A stretch of 7,897 nt of DNA from Methanobacteriota archaeon (GTDB taxonomy: Archaea; Methanobacteriota; Methanobacteria; Methanobacteriales; Methanobacteriaceae): the NCBI GenBank assembly GCA_023430285.1, contig JAEZAV010000100.1, positions 1-7,897 on the forward strand, given 5' to 3'. A model generated the notes under the pieces. That model did not search any database and had not been told where the DNA came from. It saw only the letters and a program-made list of their open reading frames with translations. Below, in pieces: positions 1 to 6,139 of the stretch. Within the stretch, counting starts at the first letter, position 1. Every line of letters starts with the position of its first letter. A program made the position numbers and the translations under genes.

Positions 1-8
1 CTGTAAGC

Positions 9-647
9 GTGGTAAAAATGATAGAGAATAAGATAAAAACCTTGAGACAAGCTGCCAAAGTTTCCACCATGCAGGAATCCGACGAAATATGGTGCGTTAT
101 AGCTGGAAATGAAGAGATGGTTAATAACATAGCATACGCAGCTATTACTGACAAGGATAGGGTTAAAATCCTTCGCAGAGAACATATTAATAGCAAAGAA
201 TCATTTGTAACCAAAAAATTCGATTTTATTTTGTTACACGGAGACATAAACAAGATTAGAGATTTGAGCTTGTTATGCAAAGAGAATGGCGGCGCATATC
301 TAAAAATAGCCCCATATTACGTATTAAATGAACCCAATTTAATTTTATCAGTGGGACCTGAAAATTCCATTAAAAAATTCATGGGCGACTGTGAAAAGTC
401 CCGATTAAATATTAATTTTCTTATTGAAGACAAAACTACCGGTTTCATAGAAACCGATGTCTACATCACCAATGTTTTGCCTGATTTCGTGCGAAGCACT
501 ATTGATCCATTATTTAAAATGGCAGATGTAGCATTGTCAACAGTTCTAATCTCTGCAGAAGAAGAGGTTATTCCTAAAATTAAGGAAATTGCTAAGGTTA
601 ATAAGATATTTGTAATTGAATTCAACAAAATTTTGAAGGAGGAGTGA
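9..647 (+). CDS. Conserved-looking soluble protein of unknown function, upstream of and coupled to mreB; 5' end uncertain
   Basis: I do not recognise the family. From the GTG at 9 the product is 212 residues; from the ATG at 18 it is 209. The frame is open back to base 3, so the true start may lie outside the window and the gene may be partial; GGT at 11-13 gives only a weak ribosome site for the ATG at 18. The protein has no signal peptide or membrane span. Hydrophobic strand-like stretches (residues 26-32, 71-77, 97-104, 111-115, 150-155, 178-182, 199-204) alternate with charged helices, suggesting a soluble alpha/beta fold. Two Gly turns stand out: IAGNEE (31-36) and LLHGDIN (75-81). The stop lies one base before the mreB ATG, and the mreB ribosome site sits inside its last codons, so the two are probably co-translated. 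A role linked to MreB is inference from position only. Confidence 0.75.
   Translation: MVKMIENKIKTLRQAAKVSTMQESDEIWCVIAGNEEMVNNIAYAAITDKDRVKILRREHINSKESFVTKKFDFILLHGDINKIRDLSLLCKENGGAYLKIAPYYVLNEPNLILSVGPENSIKKFMGDCEKSRLNINFLIEDKTTGFIETDVYITNVLPDFVRSTIDPLFKMADVALSTVLISAEEEVIPKIKEIAKVNKIFVIEFNKILKEE
636..642 (+). promoter_or_regulatory. Strong Shine-Dalgarno site for the mreB-like gene
   Basis: AAGGAGG lies six bases before the ATG at 649 and inside the last codons of the upstream gene. It is the strongest match to the archaeal 16S rRNA 3' end in the window, fixes the mreB start, and suggests high or coupled translation. Confidence 0.75.
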
Positions 648-648
648 A

Positions 649-1722
649 ATGTTCGATTTTCTAAAGAAAAATGATGAAGTAGATGTTAAAAAGAAAGCCC
701 TCACAGACACTCTAGGGATCGATTTAGGAACCCTTAACACAGTTGTGGCAAAACCATCAGGAGATAAATTCGACTTATATAAAATTCCATCAGTGGTAGC
801 TGTTAAAAAAGAAGACCCTGCATACGTACTGGCAGTTGGTGAAGAAGCAAAATCCATGCTTGGAAGAACTCCTGAAGATATCATAGCTGTTAGGCCCCTT
901 AGGAAGGGTGTCATTGAAAGTATTGCACAGGCAGAAGCTCTTTTAGTTTATGCCATTGACAAAGGCTCGGGTGAAAAGAACGCCAGCATAGATAGAATAG
1001 TTGTTGGTATACCTGGAGATGCATCAGAAGTTGAAAAAAGAGCCGTTGAAGAGATTGGTATTAAAGCTGGTGCAAATTATGTTCTCGTCATAAGCGAAGG
1101 ACTTTCAGCAGCCATAGGTGCAGGTTTACCAATTGCAGAAGCAGCAGGTACTATGGTAATAGACATAGGTGCAGGTTCAAGTGACATCGTTGTGATATCC
1201 CTAGGAGGAATCACTGACATTGAAACCATCAGGGATGGTGGGGATGATATCGATAAAAATATTGTGGAAAAGGTTAAAGAACTCTACAATGTAGAAATTG
1301 GTATACACGAAGCTGAAAAAGCCAAAATTGCCGTAGGTATGGTCCATTCCAATGCAGATGTTGAAAATTTAACCAACACAGCCATAGGAAAATCAATGGA
1401 AACCAACAAACCTAAACAGGTAGAAATTGATTCTAAAATCGTAGCAGATGCTGCTGAACCAATAGTTAAGAATCTTATTGAAGCACTAGCAGTAGTTCTC
1501 GAACGCATGTCCCCCGAACTAATTTCCGGTGTCTACAACAAAACCGTTGTTGTGGGTGGAACTTCACAGTTAAGGGGCTTAAAAGAAAGGATCTATCAGG
1601 AAGTGGGAGTTCCAGTCGAAATATCAGACGACCCCATGACAGTAGTAGCTAAAGGAGCTGCCATAGTTGCAGCAGAACCAAGAGCTCTCGAACCTGAAGT
1701 GCGTTTAAAAGCTATGAAATAA
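649..1722 (+). CDS. mreB: MreB-like actin-family ATPase
   Basis: The 357-residue product is an actin/HSP70-superfamily ATPase closest to bacterial MreB, which polymerises at the membrane and guides wall synthesis. The phosphate-1 loop GIDLGTLNT is at 23-31. The MreB-like RPLRKGVIE is at 82-90, VVGIPGDASEVEKRAVE at 118-134, EGLSAAIGAGL at 150-160 (E150 aligns with the catalytic Glu region), the phosphate-2 loop DIGAGSSD at 172-179, EAEKAKIAVG at 221-230 and the adenosine motif VVGGTSQLRGL at 301-311. Length is near the bacterial norm of about 340. The N-terminus MFDFLKK could act as a short amphipathic membrane anchor. The start is fixed by a strong ribosome site at 636-642. A T-rich terminator follows. 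In archaea MreB homologues are chiefly known from pseudomurein-walled methanogens, so a role in cell shape or wall synthesis is likely but inferred. DnaK is excluded by length and the absence of its substrate-binding domain. Confidence 0.93.
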   Translation: MFDFLKKNDEVDVKKKALTDTLGIDLGTLNTVVAKPSGDKFDLYKIPSVVAVKKEDPAYVLAVGEEAKSMLGRTPEDIIAVRPLRKGVIESIAQAEALLVYAIDKGSGEKNASIDRIVVGIPGDASEVEKRAVEEIGIKAGANYVLVISEGLSAAIGAGLPIAEAAGTMVIDIGAGSSDIVVISLGGITDIETIRDGGDDIDKNIVEKVKELYNVEIGIHEAEKAKIAVGMVHSNADVENLTNTAIGKSMETNKPKQVEIDSKIVADAAEPIVKNLIEALAVVLERMSPELISGVYNKTVVVGGTSQLRGLKERIYQEVGVPVEISDDPMTVVAKGAAIVAAEPRALEPEVRLKAMK

Positions 1723-1731
1723 TTTATTTAC

Positions 1732-1754
1732 TTTTTTTTTATTACTATTTTTTT
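1732..1754 (+). terminator. T-tract transcription terminator after mreB
   Basis: Ten bases after the mreB stop there is a run of nine T (1732-1740), then a second run of seven T (1748-1754). Archaeal RNA polymerase can stop at oligo-T tracts without a hairpin, and I see none here. It separates mreB from the rnhB promoter. Confidence 0.65.
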
Positions 1755-1788
1755 GGTTTAACAAGGTTACAGTATCTTCCATTCAAAA

Positions 1789-1798
1789 TTATATAAAA
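1789..1798 (+). promoter_or_regulatory. TATA box of the rnhB-exbB-exbD promoter
   Basis: TTATATAAAA matches the archaeal TATA consensus and is preceded by an A-rich stretch (CAAAA at 1784-1788) that could serve as a BRE. Transcription would start about 25 bases downstream, near 1820, giving a leader of roughly 35 bases to the rnhB ATG at 1856. It lies in the only clear gap (1723-1855) between mreB and rnhB. Confidence 0.6.
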
Positions 1799-1855
1799 CT
1801 GAATAGGAAAGGTTATTTAATTTGAGTTATTGATTTAAAATTTGGTATTAATAAA

Positions 1856-2470
1856 ATGAAGATCGTTGGTATAGATGAAGCAGGAAGAGGATCAGTCTTA
1901 GGACCCCTCGTAGTTTGTGGTGTTTCAATCGAAGAGGAAAGATTGAAATATCTAGAAAGACTCAAGTTGAAGGATTCTAAAAAAGTCACTCCCAAGAGGA
2001 GAATTGTTTTATACAGGAAAATCAAAAAAATTGCTGACTGCCACCCAGTTCATATAAGTGCAGCAGACATTGATCTCTTAAGATCCAAGGATGTTAACTT
2101 GAACGAGATCGAAAAGATTGCCATAAAACAGATCATTGGAAACTGTGATCCCGATGTTTCATACATAGACTGCATTGATGTTAAACCCGAAAGATTTACC
2201 AACGAGATAGAAAATTTTCAAGAGAATCTAAAAGTTGTTGCAGAACATGGAGCAGATGATACTTACCCAATAGTTTCTGCTGCATCCATAGTTGCTAAGG
2301 TTGAACGCGACCAGGAAATTTCCAAGATAAAAAAAGAATTTGGTGAGATTGGATCGGGTTATCCTAGCGATCCTAAAACAGTTGCATACTTGAAAGCAAC
2401 ACCCTACGAAGAGCTCCCAATCTTCGTCAGAAGATCCTGGTCTACAGTTGAAAAAATGAGGCTAAAATGA
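1856..2470 (+). CDS. rnhB: Ribonuclease HII
   Basis: This 204-residue enzyme cuts the RNA strand of RNA-DNA hybrids and removes single ribonucleotides from DNA. Archaeal family features are clear: GIDEAGRG at 5-12 holds catalytic D7 and E8 and the GRG motif that reads the RNA-DNA junction; YIDCID at 103-108 holds D105; ADDTYPIVSAASIVAKVERD at 133-152 holds the fourth acidic residue, best aligned at D134; SGYPSDP at 167-173 supplies the conserved Tyr (Y169). Its length is normal for archaeal RNase HII, slightly short at the C-terminus, where the last helix ends just after VRRSW. The ATG at 1856 puts DEA at residue 7, as in characterised archaeal enzymes; a weak GGT ribosome site lies at 1844-1846. 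The stop overlaps the start of the ExbB-like gene (ATGA), implying coupled translation with a functionally unrelated partner. Confidence 0.97.
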   Translation: MKIVGIDEAGRGSVLGPLVVCGVSIEEERLKYLERLKLKDSKKVTPKRRIVLYRKIKKIADCHPVHISAADIDLLRSKDVNLNEIEKIAIKQIIGNCDPDVSYIDCIDVKPERFTNEIENFQENLKVVAEHGADDTYPIVSAASIVAKVERDQEISKIKKEFGEIGSGYPSDPKTVAYLKATPYEELPIFVRRSWSTVEKMRLK

Positions 2471-3306
2471 TAATCGAATTTATTACTGGTTCCTTTGCCA
2501 CCATCTTAGAAATGTTCAAGAGCGGAGGCATAATCACCTACATAATTACAATAATAGGAATTTACGGTGTTATACTTTCCTTTGAAAAAATTTTGTACCT
2601 TAGAAAGGTTTCTAAAGTCAGTTTACCACAGATAATGAGTACCGTGAATGATTCCATGGAAAGGGGAGGATCCCTTGAGGCACTTCGTTCCCTTGGAAAG
2701 TATCAAAACCCCATATCTAAGATAACTTCCGAAGCCCTGAAGATCGGCTACAGAAACAACGTAGAGGTTGAAGATGCAATGGAAAGGGTTTTCATAGTAG
2801 AAATGGGAAACATGACCAAGGGTTTAAACAGCCTAAAAACCATAATCGAAATAGCACCACTGCTTGGTTTGATAGGTACAGTTATTGGAATTTGGGTGAC
2901 ATTTAAAGCCATGGGAATCTCTGCAAACACTTCTCAAATGGCCGAAGGAATATACATCGCACTTATAACTACAATTGCAGGTTTAACAGTTGCTATCATC
3001 ATTTTGCCCCTTTACTCCTATATCAACAGTAAAATCGAAGAAGAAATCGATAAAATTGATATTGCAAAGAAAATGACCAATTGGAGAACTGCAGAAATCC
3101 GTATAAAGGTAGATTCATGCATAGAAAATGCTATCGAAGCTCTTCAAGAATCTAACGGAGTGATTGAAGTCAGACATATCAAGGATCCCGAAGCGAATAT
3201 ATGGATTTCCATCGATCCAAACAGGTTAGATCGAAGTATCAACAATATCATAAAGGAAAGATGCAATTTGGATCCTCAGATCATCGAAAGTAAACTGATG
3301 CAGTGA
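2467..3306 (+). CDS. MotA/TolQ/ExbB-family proton channel subunit with a C-terminal extension
   Basis: The 279-residue membrane protein belongs to the MotA/TolQ/ExbB family, which forms pentamers around an ExbD/TolR/MotB dimer and uses ion flow to do work. Three membrane spans are visible: about 21-39, 124-147 and 162-184. Span 2 has the family motif PLLGLIGTVIG (131-141, T138) and span 3 has ALITTIAGLTVAI (165-177, T168/T169); threonines here line the proton path in ExbB. The cytoplasmic loop (about 45-120) is of ExbB size. After span 3 roughly 90 residues remain, with a distinct tail at 230-279 (VIEVRH, WISIDPNRLDRS), more than I expect for ExbB or TolQ. It starts inside the rnhB stop (ATGA) and is followed 54 bases later by its ExbD-like partner. 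Archaea have no outer membrane, so TonB-type function is not expected; the client is unknown. The flagellar stator MotA is less likely on length and loop. Confidence 0.92.
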   Translation: MIIEFITGSFATILEMFKSGGIITYIITIIGIYGVILSFEKILYLRKVSKVSLPQIMSTVNDSMERGGSLEALRSLGKYQNPISKITSEALKIGYRNNVEVEDAMERVFIVEMGNMTKGLNSLKTIIEIAPLLGLIGTVIGIWVTFKAMGISANTSQMAEGIYIALITTIAGLTVAIIILPLYSYINSKIEEEIDKIDIAKKMTNWRTAEIRIKVDSCIENAIEALQESNGVIEVRHIKDPEANIWISIDPNRLDRSINNIIKERCNLDPQIIESKLMQ

Positions 3307-3360
3307 TTAAACTTAAGAATATTGAATAATTTGTATTAATAGTTAAGTGGGGAAATTCTT

Positions 3361-3753
3361 ATGGTGTTGGATACAAGCAGATACAGAAACAAGTTGAAAC
3401 AGAGCAGTCCCCAGGTAAATTTAGTGCCCCTTATAGATGTTATTTTTACTATTCTAATATTTTTAATGGTTGCAGCGAGTTTTCAAGGATCTGCTGATGT
3501 TGACTCTGGAAAACCGCAGATCAATCAAACAACAGGACCTTCTGATTATTACCTCATTCCAGTGGCAGGATTGAAAACAGTCACAGTGAACGGTGTGGAT
3601 ATGTCCAAAGACATTAGAAATGGTGCCATAGCAGTACATACCTCCGTAATTGATCAGGGCGATATCAACATAAAAGCTAAAGAGGGAACCATTGTAATTA
3701 CTGCTCCCGCAGGAATATCTCCAGAACAAGCAGTGAATGTTCCACAAACCTAA
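3361..3753 (+). CDS. ExbD/TolR-family proton channel subunit with a divergent outer domain
   Basis: The 130-residue protein has the usual ExbD layout: a short basic cytoplasmic N-terminus (1-17), one membrane span (about 21-41) and an outer domain (42-130). The signature VNLVPLIDVIFTILIFLMV at 19-37 contains D26, the equivalent of the proton-carrying Asp of ExbD/TolR, so the ion path with the upstream ExbB-like protein should be intact. The outer domain is atypical: I do not see the usual family pattern (a Leu-Pro-x-Ala stretch after the span, then an I-x-I-D-x-G-x strand). Instead there is a Ser/Thr/Gly-rich linker at 42-61 and a strand-rich segment at 62-116 (DYYLIPV, TVTVNGVDM, DINIKAKEGTIVITA). 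The start at 3361 is supported by GTGGGG at 3347-3352. It probably shares the transcript of the preceding gene. The pairing is secure; the outer-domain partner is unknown. Confidence 0.9.
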   Translation: MVLDTSRYRNKLKQSSPQVNLVPLIDVIFTILIFLMVAASFQGSADVDSGKPQINQTTGPSDYYLIPVAGLKTVTVNGVDMSKDIRNGAIAVHTSVIDQGDINIKAKEGTIVITAPAGISPEQAVNVPQT

Positions 3754-3799
3754 CAACAAATTTGATAGTCTGTTTATAATAATTATTAAAAGTAAAAAA

Positions 3800-3805
3800 G
3801 GTGAT
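3800..3805 (+). promoter_or_regulatory. Shine-Dalgarno site that fixes the GTG start of purO
   Basis: GGTGAT lies three bases before the GTG at 3809 and matches the archaeal 16S tail. It rules out the upstream ATG at 3737, which lies inside exbD. A TATA-like TTTATAAT at 3773-3780 might give an extra local start, but its spacing would leave almost no leader, so I treat it as weak. Confidence 0.7.
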
Positions 3806-3808
3806 GAC

Positions 3809-4411
3809 GTGTATCTAGGAAGAATTTTAGCATTAGGAACAACAGAAACTGGAAATTTTGTGGCTTACAGGGTTTCAAGCCGATCTTTTCCAAACAGAAC
3901 CGCAAAAACATTTGAAGACAGAGTCTCAATAGTTCCCACAGAAGGAAATGAAAAGGACGTTTTTAAAAATCCGTACATAGCATACAATTCCATTAGAATC
4001 ATTGAAGATAAGGCAGTGGTATCAAACGGAGGTCACACTGACGTAATTGCAGATAAAATAGCATCTGGAATGAGTATTAGGGATTCATTGGCTTTGTCCC
4101 TACTTTCAATGGACTATGAAAAGGATGATTTCAACACCCCAAGAATAGCAGGAGTCACAACACTTGGTGGAGATTCCTACATTGGAATCGTAACCCACGA
4201 AGATCTCATAGTGGAAAAACTTGAAAAGGGAACCTGCGCATACATTTCAACTTATGAACAGATTAAACCGAAAACTGTGAAGTACGAAGCAAACAATGCC
4301 CAGGAAGCAGCACAGTACATCATGGATCAGGGAAAATTCAGTGAATTTACCAATCCCGTGACATCTGCAGCTGCATTTGGAACAGATAACTGGAACTTGA
4401 GTTCAATATAA
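3809..4411 (+). CDS. purO: Archaeal IMP cyclohydrolase PurO
   Basis: PurO closes the ring of FAICAR to give IMP, the last step of purine synthesis in many archaea, replacing the cyclohydrolase half of PurH. The GTG start at 3809 gives 200 residues, matching the roughly 200 of the family; a longer frame from 3737 would overlap exbD and add 24 residues with no family counterpart. Family blocks seen with this numbering: YLGRILALG (2-10), FVAYRVSSRSFPNRT (18-32), NPYIAYNSIRI (56-66), VVSNGGHTD (72-80), MDYEKDDFNTPRIAG (102-116) and ISTYEQIKP (148-156). PurO has an Ntn-hydrolase-like fold but no N-terminal nucleophile. The gene begins a purO-cofE-cofD-arfA run, with cofE 20 bases downstream. IMP leads to GTP, the substrate of ArfA and the energy donor of CofE, so the grouping is metabolically sensible. 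It may share the exbB-exbD transcript, since the 55-base gap has no clear terminator. Confidence 0.96.
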   Translation: MYLGRILALGTTETGNFVAYRVSSRSFPNRTAKTFEDRVSIVPTEGNEKDVFKNPYIAYNSIRIIEDKAVVSNGGHTDVIADKIASGMSIRDSLALSLLSMDYEKDDFNTPRIAGVTTLGGDSYIGIVTHEDLIVEKLEKGTCAYISTYEQIKPKTVKYEANNAQEAAQYIMDQGKFSEFTNPVTSAAAFGTDNWNLSSI

Positions 4412-4431
4412 AATTTTTAATAGGTGTAGAA

Positions 4432-5193
4432 ATGTGTGTGAAACTCATTGGCATTAAGAACATACCAATGATAGGTCAAGGAGATGATGTTGGAACCATC
4501 ATCATCGAAGCAGCAGAATCTGAGGGTCTTGAAATAATGGATCACGATGTTTTTGTGGTTGCAGAAACTGTGGTTTCAAAGGCTGAAGGAAACTTAATAA
4601 AACTGGATTCAATAGAAGTCAGCAAAGAAGCCCTAGAAATTTCCAAAAAAGCATCGAAGGATCCTAGGATCGTTCAAACAATAATTGATGAATCTGTAGA
4701 AATTATCAAAGTCGGGCCTGACTTCATAATATCCGAAACGAAACATGGCTTTGTATGTGCAAATGCAGGTATCGATGAATCCAATGTAGAGACTGGTTTT
4801 TTAAAACCTATTCCAAAAGATTCGGATGAAAGTGCTTCCATAATTCGGACAACCATTGAGTCTGCTACAGGAAAAAATGTAGCGGTAATACTGTCTGACA
4901 CCCAAGGCCGCCCATTCAGGGAAGGGGCAGTTGGGGTTGCGCTGGGAGTATCTGGCATAGAGCCGGTTTGGAACAGACAAGGAGAAACAGATCTCTTCGA
5001 TAGAAAACTTGAAACAACCACCATAGCTGTTGCAGATGAATTGGCATCAGCAGCTTCCATTGTAATGGGCCAAGCAGCTGAGGGATTGCCAGTTGTGATA
5101 GTAAGGGGTGTGGAATACGTTGAAAAATTGAGATCCACCTCCTCAGATATTAAACCTATTCTAAGACCAAAGAAATTTGATGTTTTTAGATGA
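4432..5193 (+). CDS. cofE: Coenzyme F420-0:L-glutamate ligase
   Basis: CofE uses GTP to add L-glutamate to F420-0, then a second glutamate through a gamma link, giving F420-2, the hydride carrier of methanogenesis. The 253-residue product has the normal length of the single-domain archaeal enzyme, without the C-terminal nitroreductase-like domain of actinobacterial FbiB. Family motifs are intact: VVAETVVSKAEG (42-53), ISETKHGFVCANAGIDESNV (100-119; D115 in the metal/GTP site), VILSDTQGRPFREGAVGVALG (152-172; D156, T157 in the metal site) and GQAAEGLPVVIVRG (213-226). The ATG at 4432 follows AGGTG at 4423-4427; a GTG at 4438 is possible but less well spaced. It sits 20 bases after purO and 40 before cofD, which makes its F420-0 substrate. 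Confidence 0.97.
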   Translation: MCVKLIGIKNIPMIGQGDDVGTIIIEAAESEGLEIMDHDVFVVAETVVSKAEGNLIKLDSIEVSKEALEISKKASKDPRIVQTIIDESVEIIKVGPDFIISETKHGFVCANAGIDESNVETGFLKPIPKDSDESASIIRTTIESATGKNVAVILSDTQGRPFREGAVGVALGVSGIEPVWNRQGETDLFDRKLETTTIAVADELASAASIVMGQAAEGLPVVIVRGVEYVEKLRSTSSDIKPILRPKKFDVFR

Positions 5194-5233
5194 AAACTTC
5201 TTAAATAAAAAAAAAAATAACTAGTTGATCAAC

Positions 5234-6139
5234 ATGATAACCGTACTTTCAGGAGGGACTGGTACCCCTAAATTATTAGAGGGTCTTGTTAAGGTTTCTG
5301 ATCCAAAAAATCTCAACATCATTGTCAACACTCTAGAAAATGATTACTTTTCAGGGGTTTATGTTGCTGCAGATATTGACACAGTAATGTATACCCTAGC
5401 AGGGATCATCAACACCGAAACTTGGTATGGTATTGAGAATGATACATTTATAACCCATGAAACTTTAAAGGAGATCAACTGCCCTGAAACTCTTCGAATT
5501 GGAGACAAAGACAGGGCCACAAAAATTCAAAAAACCATGCTCATGGAGAAATATCCATTATCCACGGTTGTAAACATTCAGAAAAATGCTTTAGGGATTA
5601 AATCAGAAATCAAACCCATGAGCAACGATAAATCCAATATAACCATCGTTACAGACCAAGGTGAAATGAAATTTCATGAATTTCTCATTGAAAAACAGGG
5701 AAAACCTCATGTTAAAGATATTTTCTACAACCAAGTCGAACCATCTCCGGGTCTAATTGAATCTATTGAAGAATCTGAAATGGTTATTTTAGGGCCTTCC
5801 AACCCCATAACCTCTTTATGGCCAATTATATCCATGAAAAATGTGGTTAAAACTCTTGAAAAAGCTTATGTTGTGGGTATTTCCCCAATAATAGGAAATT
5901 CTCCTGTTAGTGGGCCTGCAGCAAAATTTATGAATGCATTAGGACATGATGTTTCATGTTTTGGTGTTGCAAAAATGTACTCAAAATTTTTAGACAAGTT
6001 CATTATTGACCTCGAGGATGTCGAATACAAAGATCAAATAGAAAGACTAATACCAGAGGCAGTAGTAACAAACACCAACATGAAGAACATCGGAGATAAA
6101 ATGATGTTAGCCAAAATTAGTTTGGGTGAAATTATATGA
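5234..6139 (+). CDS. cofD: 2-phospho-L-lactate transferase CofD
   Basis: CofD joins the phospholactyl group of lactyl-2-diphospho-5'-guanosine to Fo, forming F420-0 and GMP. I choose the ATG at 5234 (301 residues) over the TTG at 5225 because the family begins just before the nucleotide loop, here LSGGTGTPKLLEGL (5-18). Other family blocks are ADIDTVMYTLAGIIN (50-64), a GIENDTF segment (69-75), VILGPSNPITSLWPI (184-198), VGISPIIGNSPVSGPA (215-230) and DLEDVEYKDQI (258-268). The acidic patch that in most homologues reads N-T-x-D-D is N-T-L-E-N-D here (34-39), and the usual S-P-D before LDTV is A-A-D. These look like lineage variants, not inactivation, since all surrounding motifs are intact. 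TGAT at 5226-5229 is a weak ribosome site. An A11 run and a TATA-like TTAAATAA lie just upstream. The stop overlaps the arfA start. Confidence 0.95.
   Translation: MITVLSGGTGTPKLLEGLVKVSDPKNLNIIVNTLENDYFSGVYVAADIDTVMYTLAGIINTETWYGIENDTFITHETLKEINCPETLRIGDKDRATKIQKTMLMEKYPLSTVVNIQKNALGIKSEIKPMSNDKSNITIVTDQGEMKFHEFLIEKQGKPHVKDIFYNQVEPSPGLIESIEESEMVILGPSNPITSLWPIISMKNVVKTLEKAYVVGISPIIGNSPVSGPAAKFMNALGHDVSCFGVAKMYSKFLDKFIIDLEDVEYKDQIERLIPEAVVTNTNMKNIGDKMMLAKISLGEII

Noticed and set aside
546..914. 122-codon open frame on the minus strand across the start of mreB
   Set aside because: It overlaps two well-supported + strand genes and the mreB ribosome site and has no start context of its own.
3737..3808. 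Longer purO frame starting at the ATG at 3737
   Set aside because: It overlaps the end of exbD, has no ribosome site and adds residues absent from the family. GGTGAT at 3800-3805 points to the GTG at 3809.
4674..5138. 154-codon open frame on the minus strand
   Set aside because: It lies wholly inside cofE, whose motifs are unambiguous, and its translation has no recognisable features; it is a codon-bias shadow.
5201..5217. Separate cofD promoter (TTAAATAA followed by A11)
   Set aside because: It resembles a TATA box, but the 40-base gap is simply A-rich and the start would fall almost on the ATG. I mention it under cofD but do not call it.
5225..5233. TTG start for cofD, three codons upstream
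   Set aside because: The family begins directly before the SGGTGTPKL loop, and the ATG at 5234 fits with a weak TGAT ribosome site at suitable spacing.
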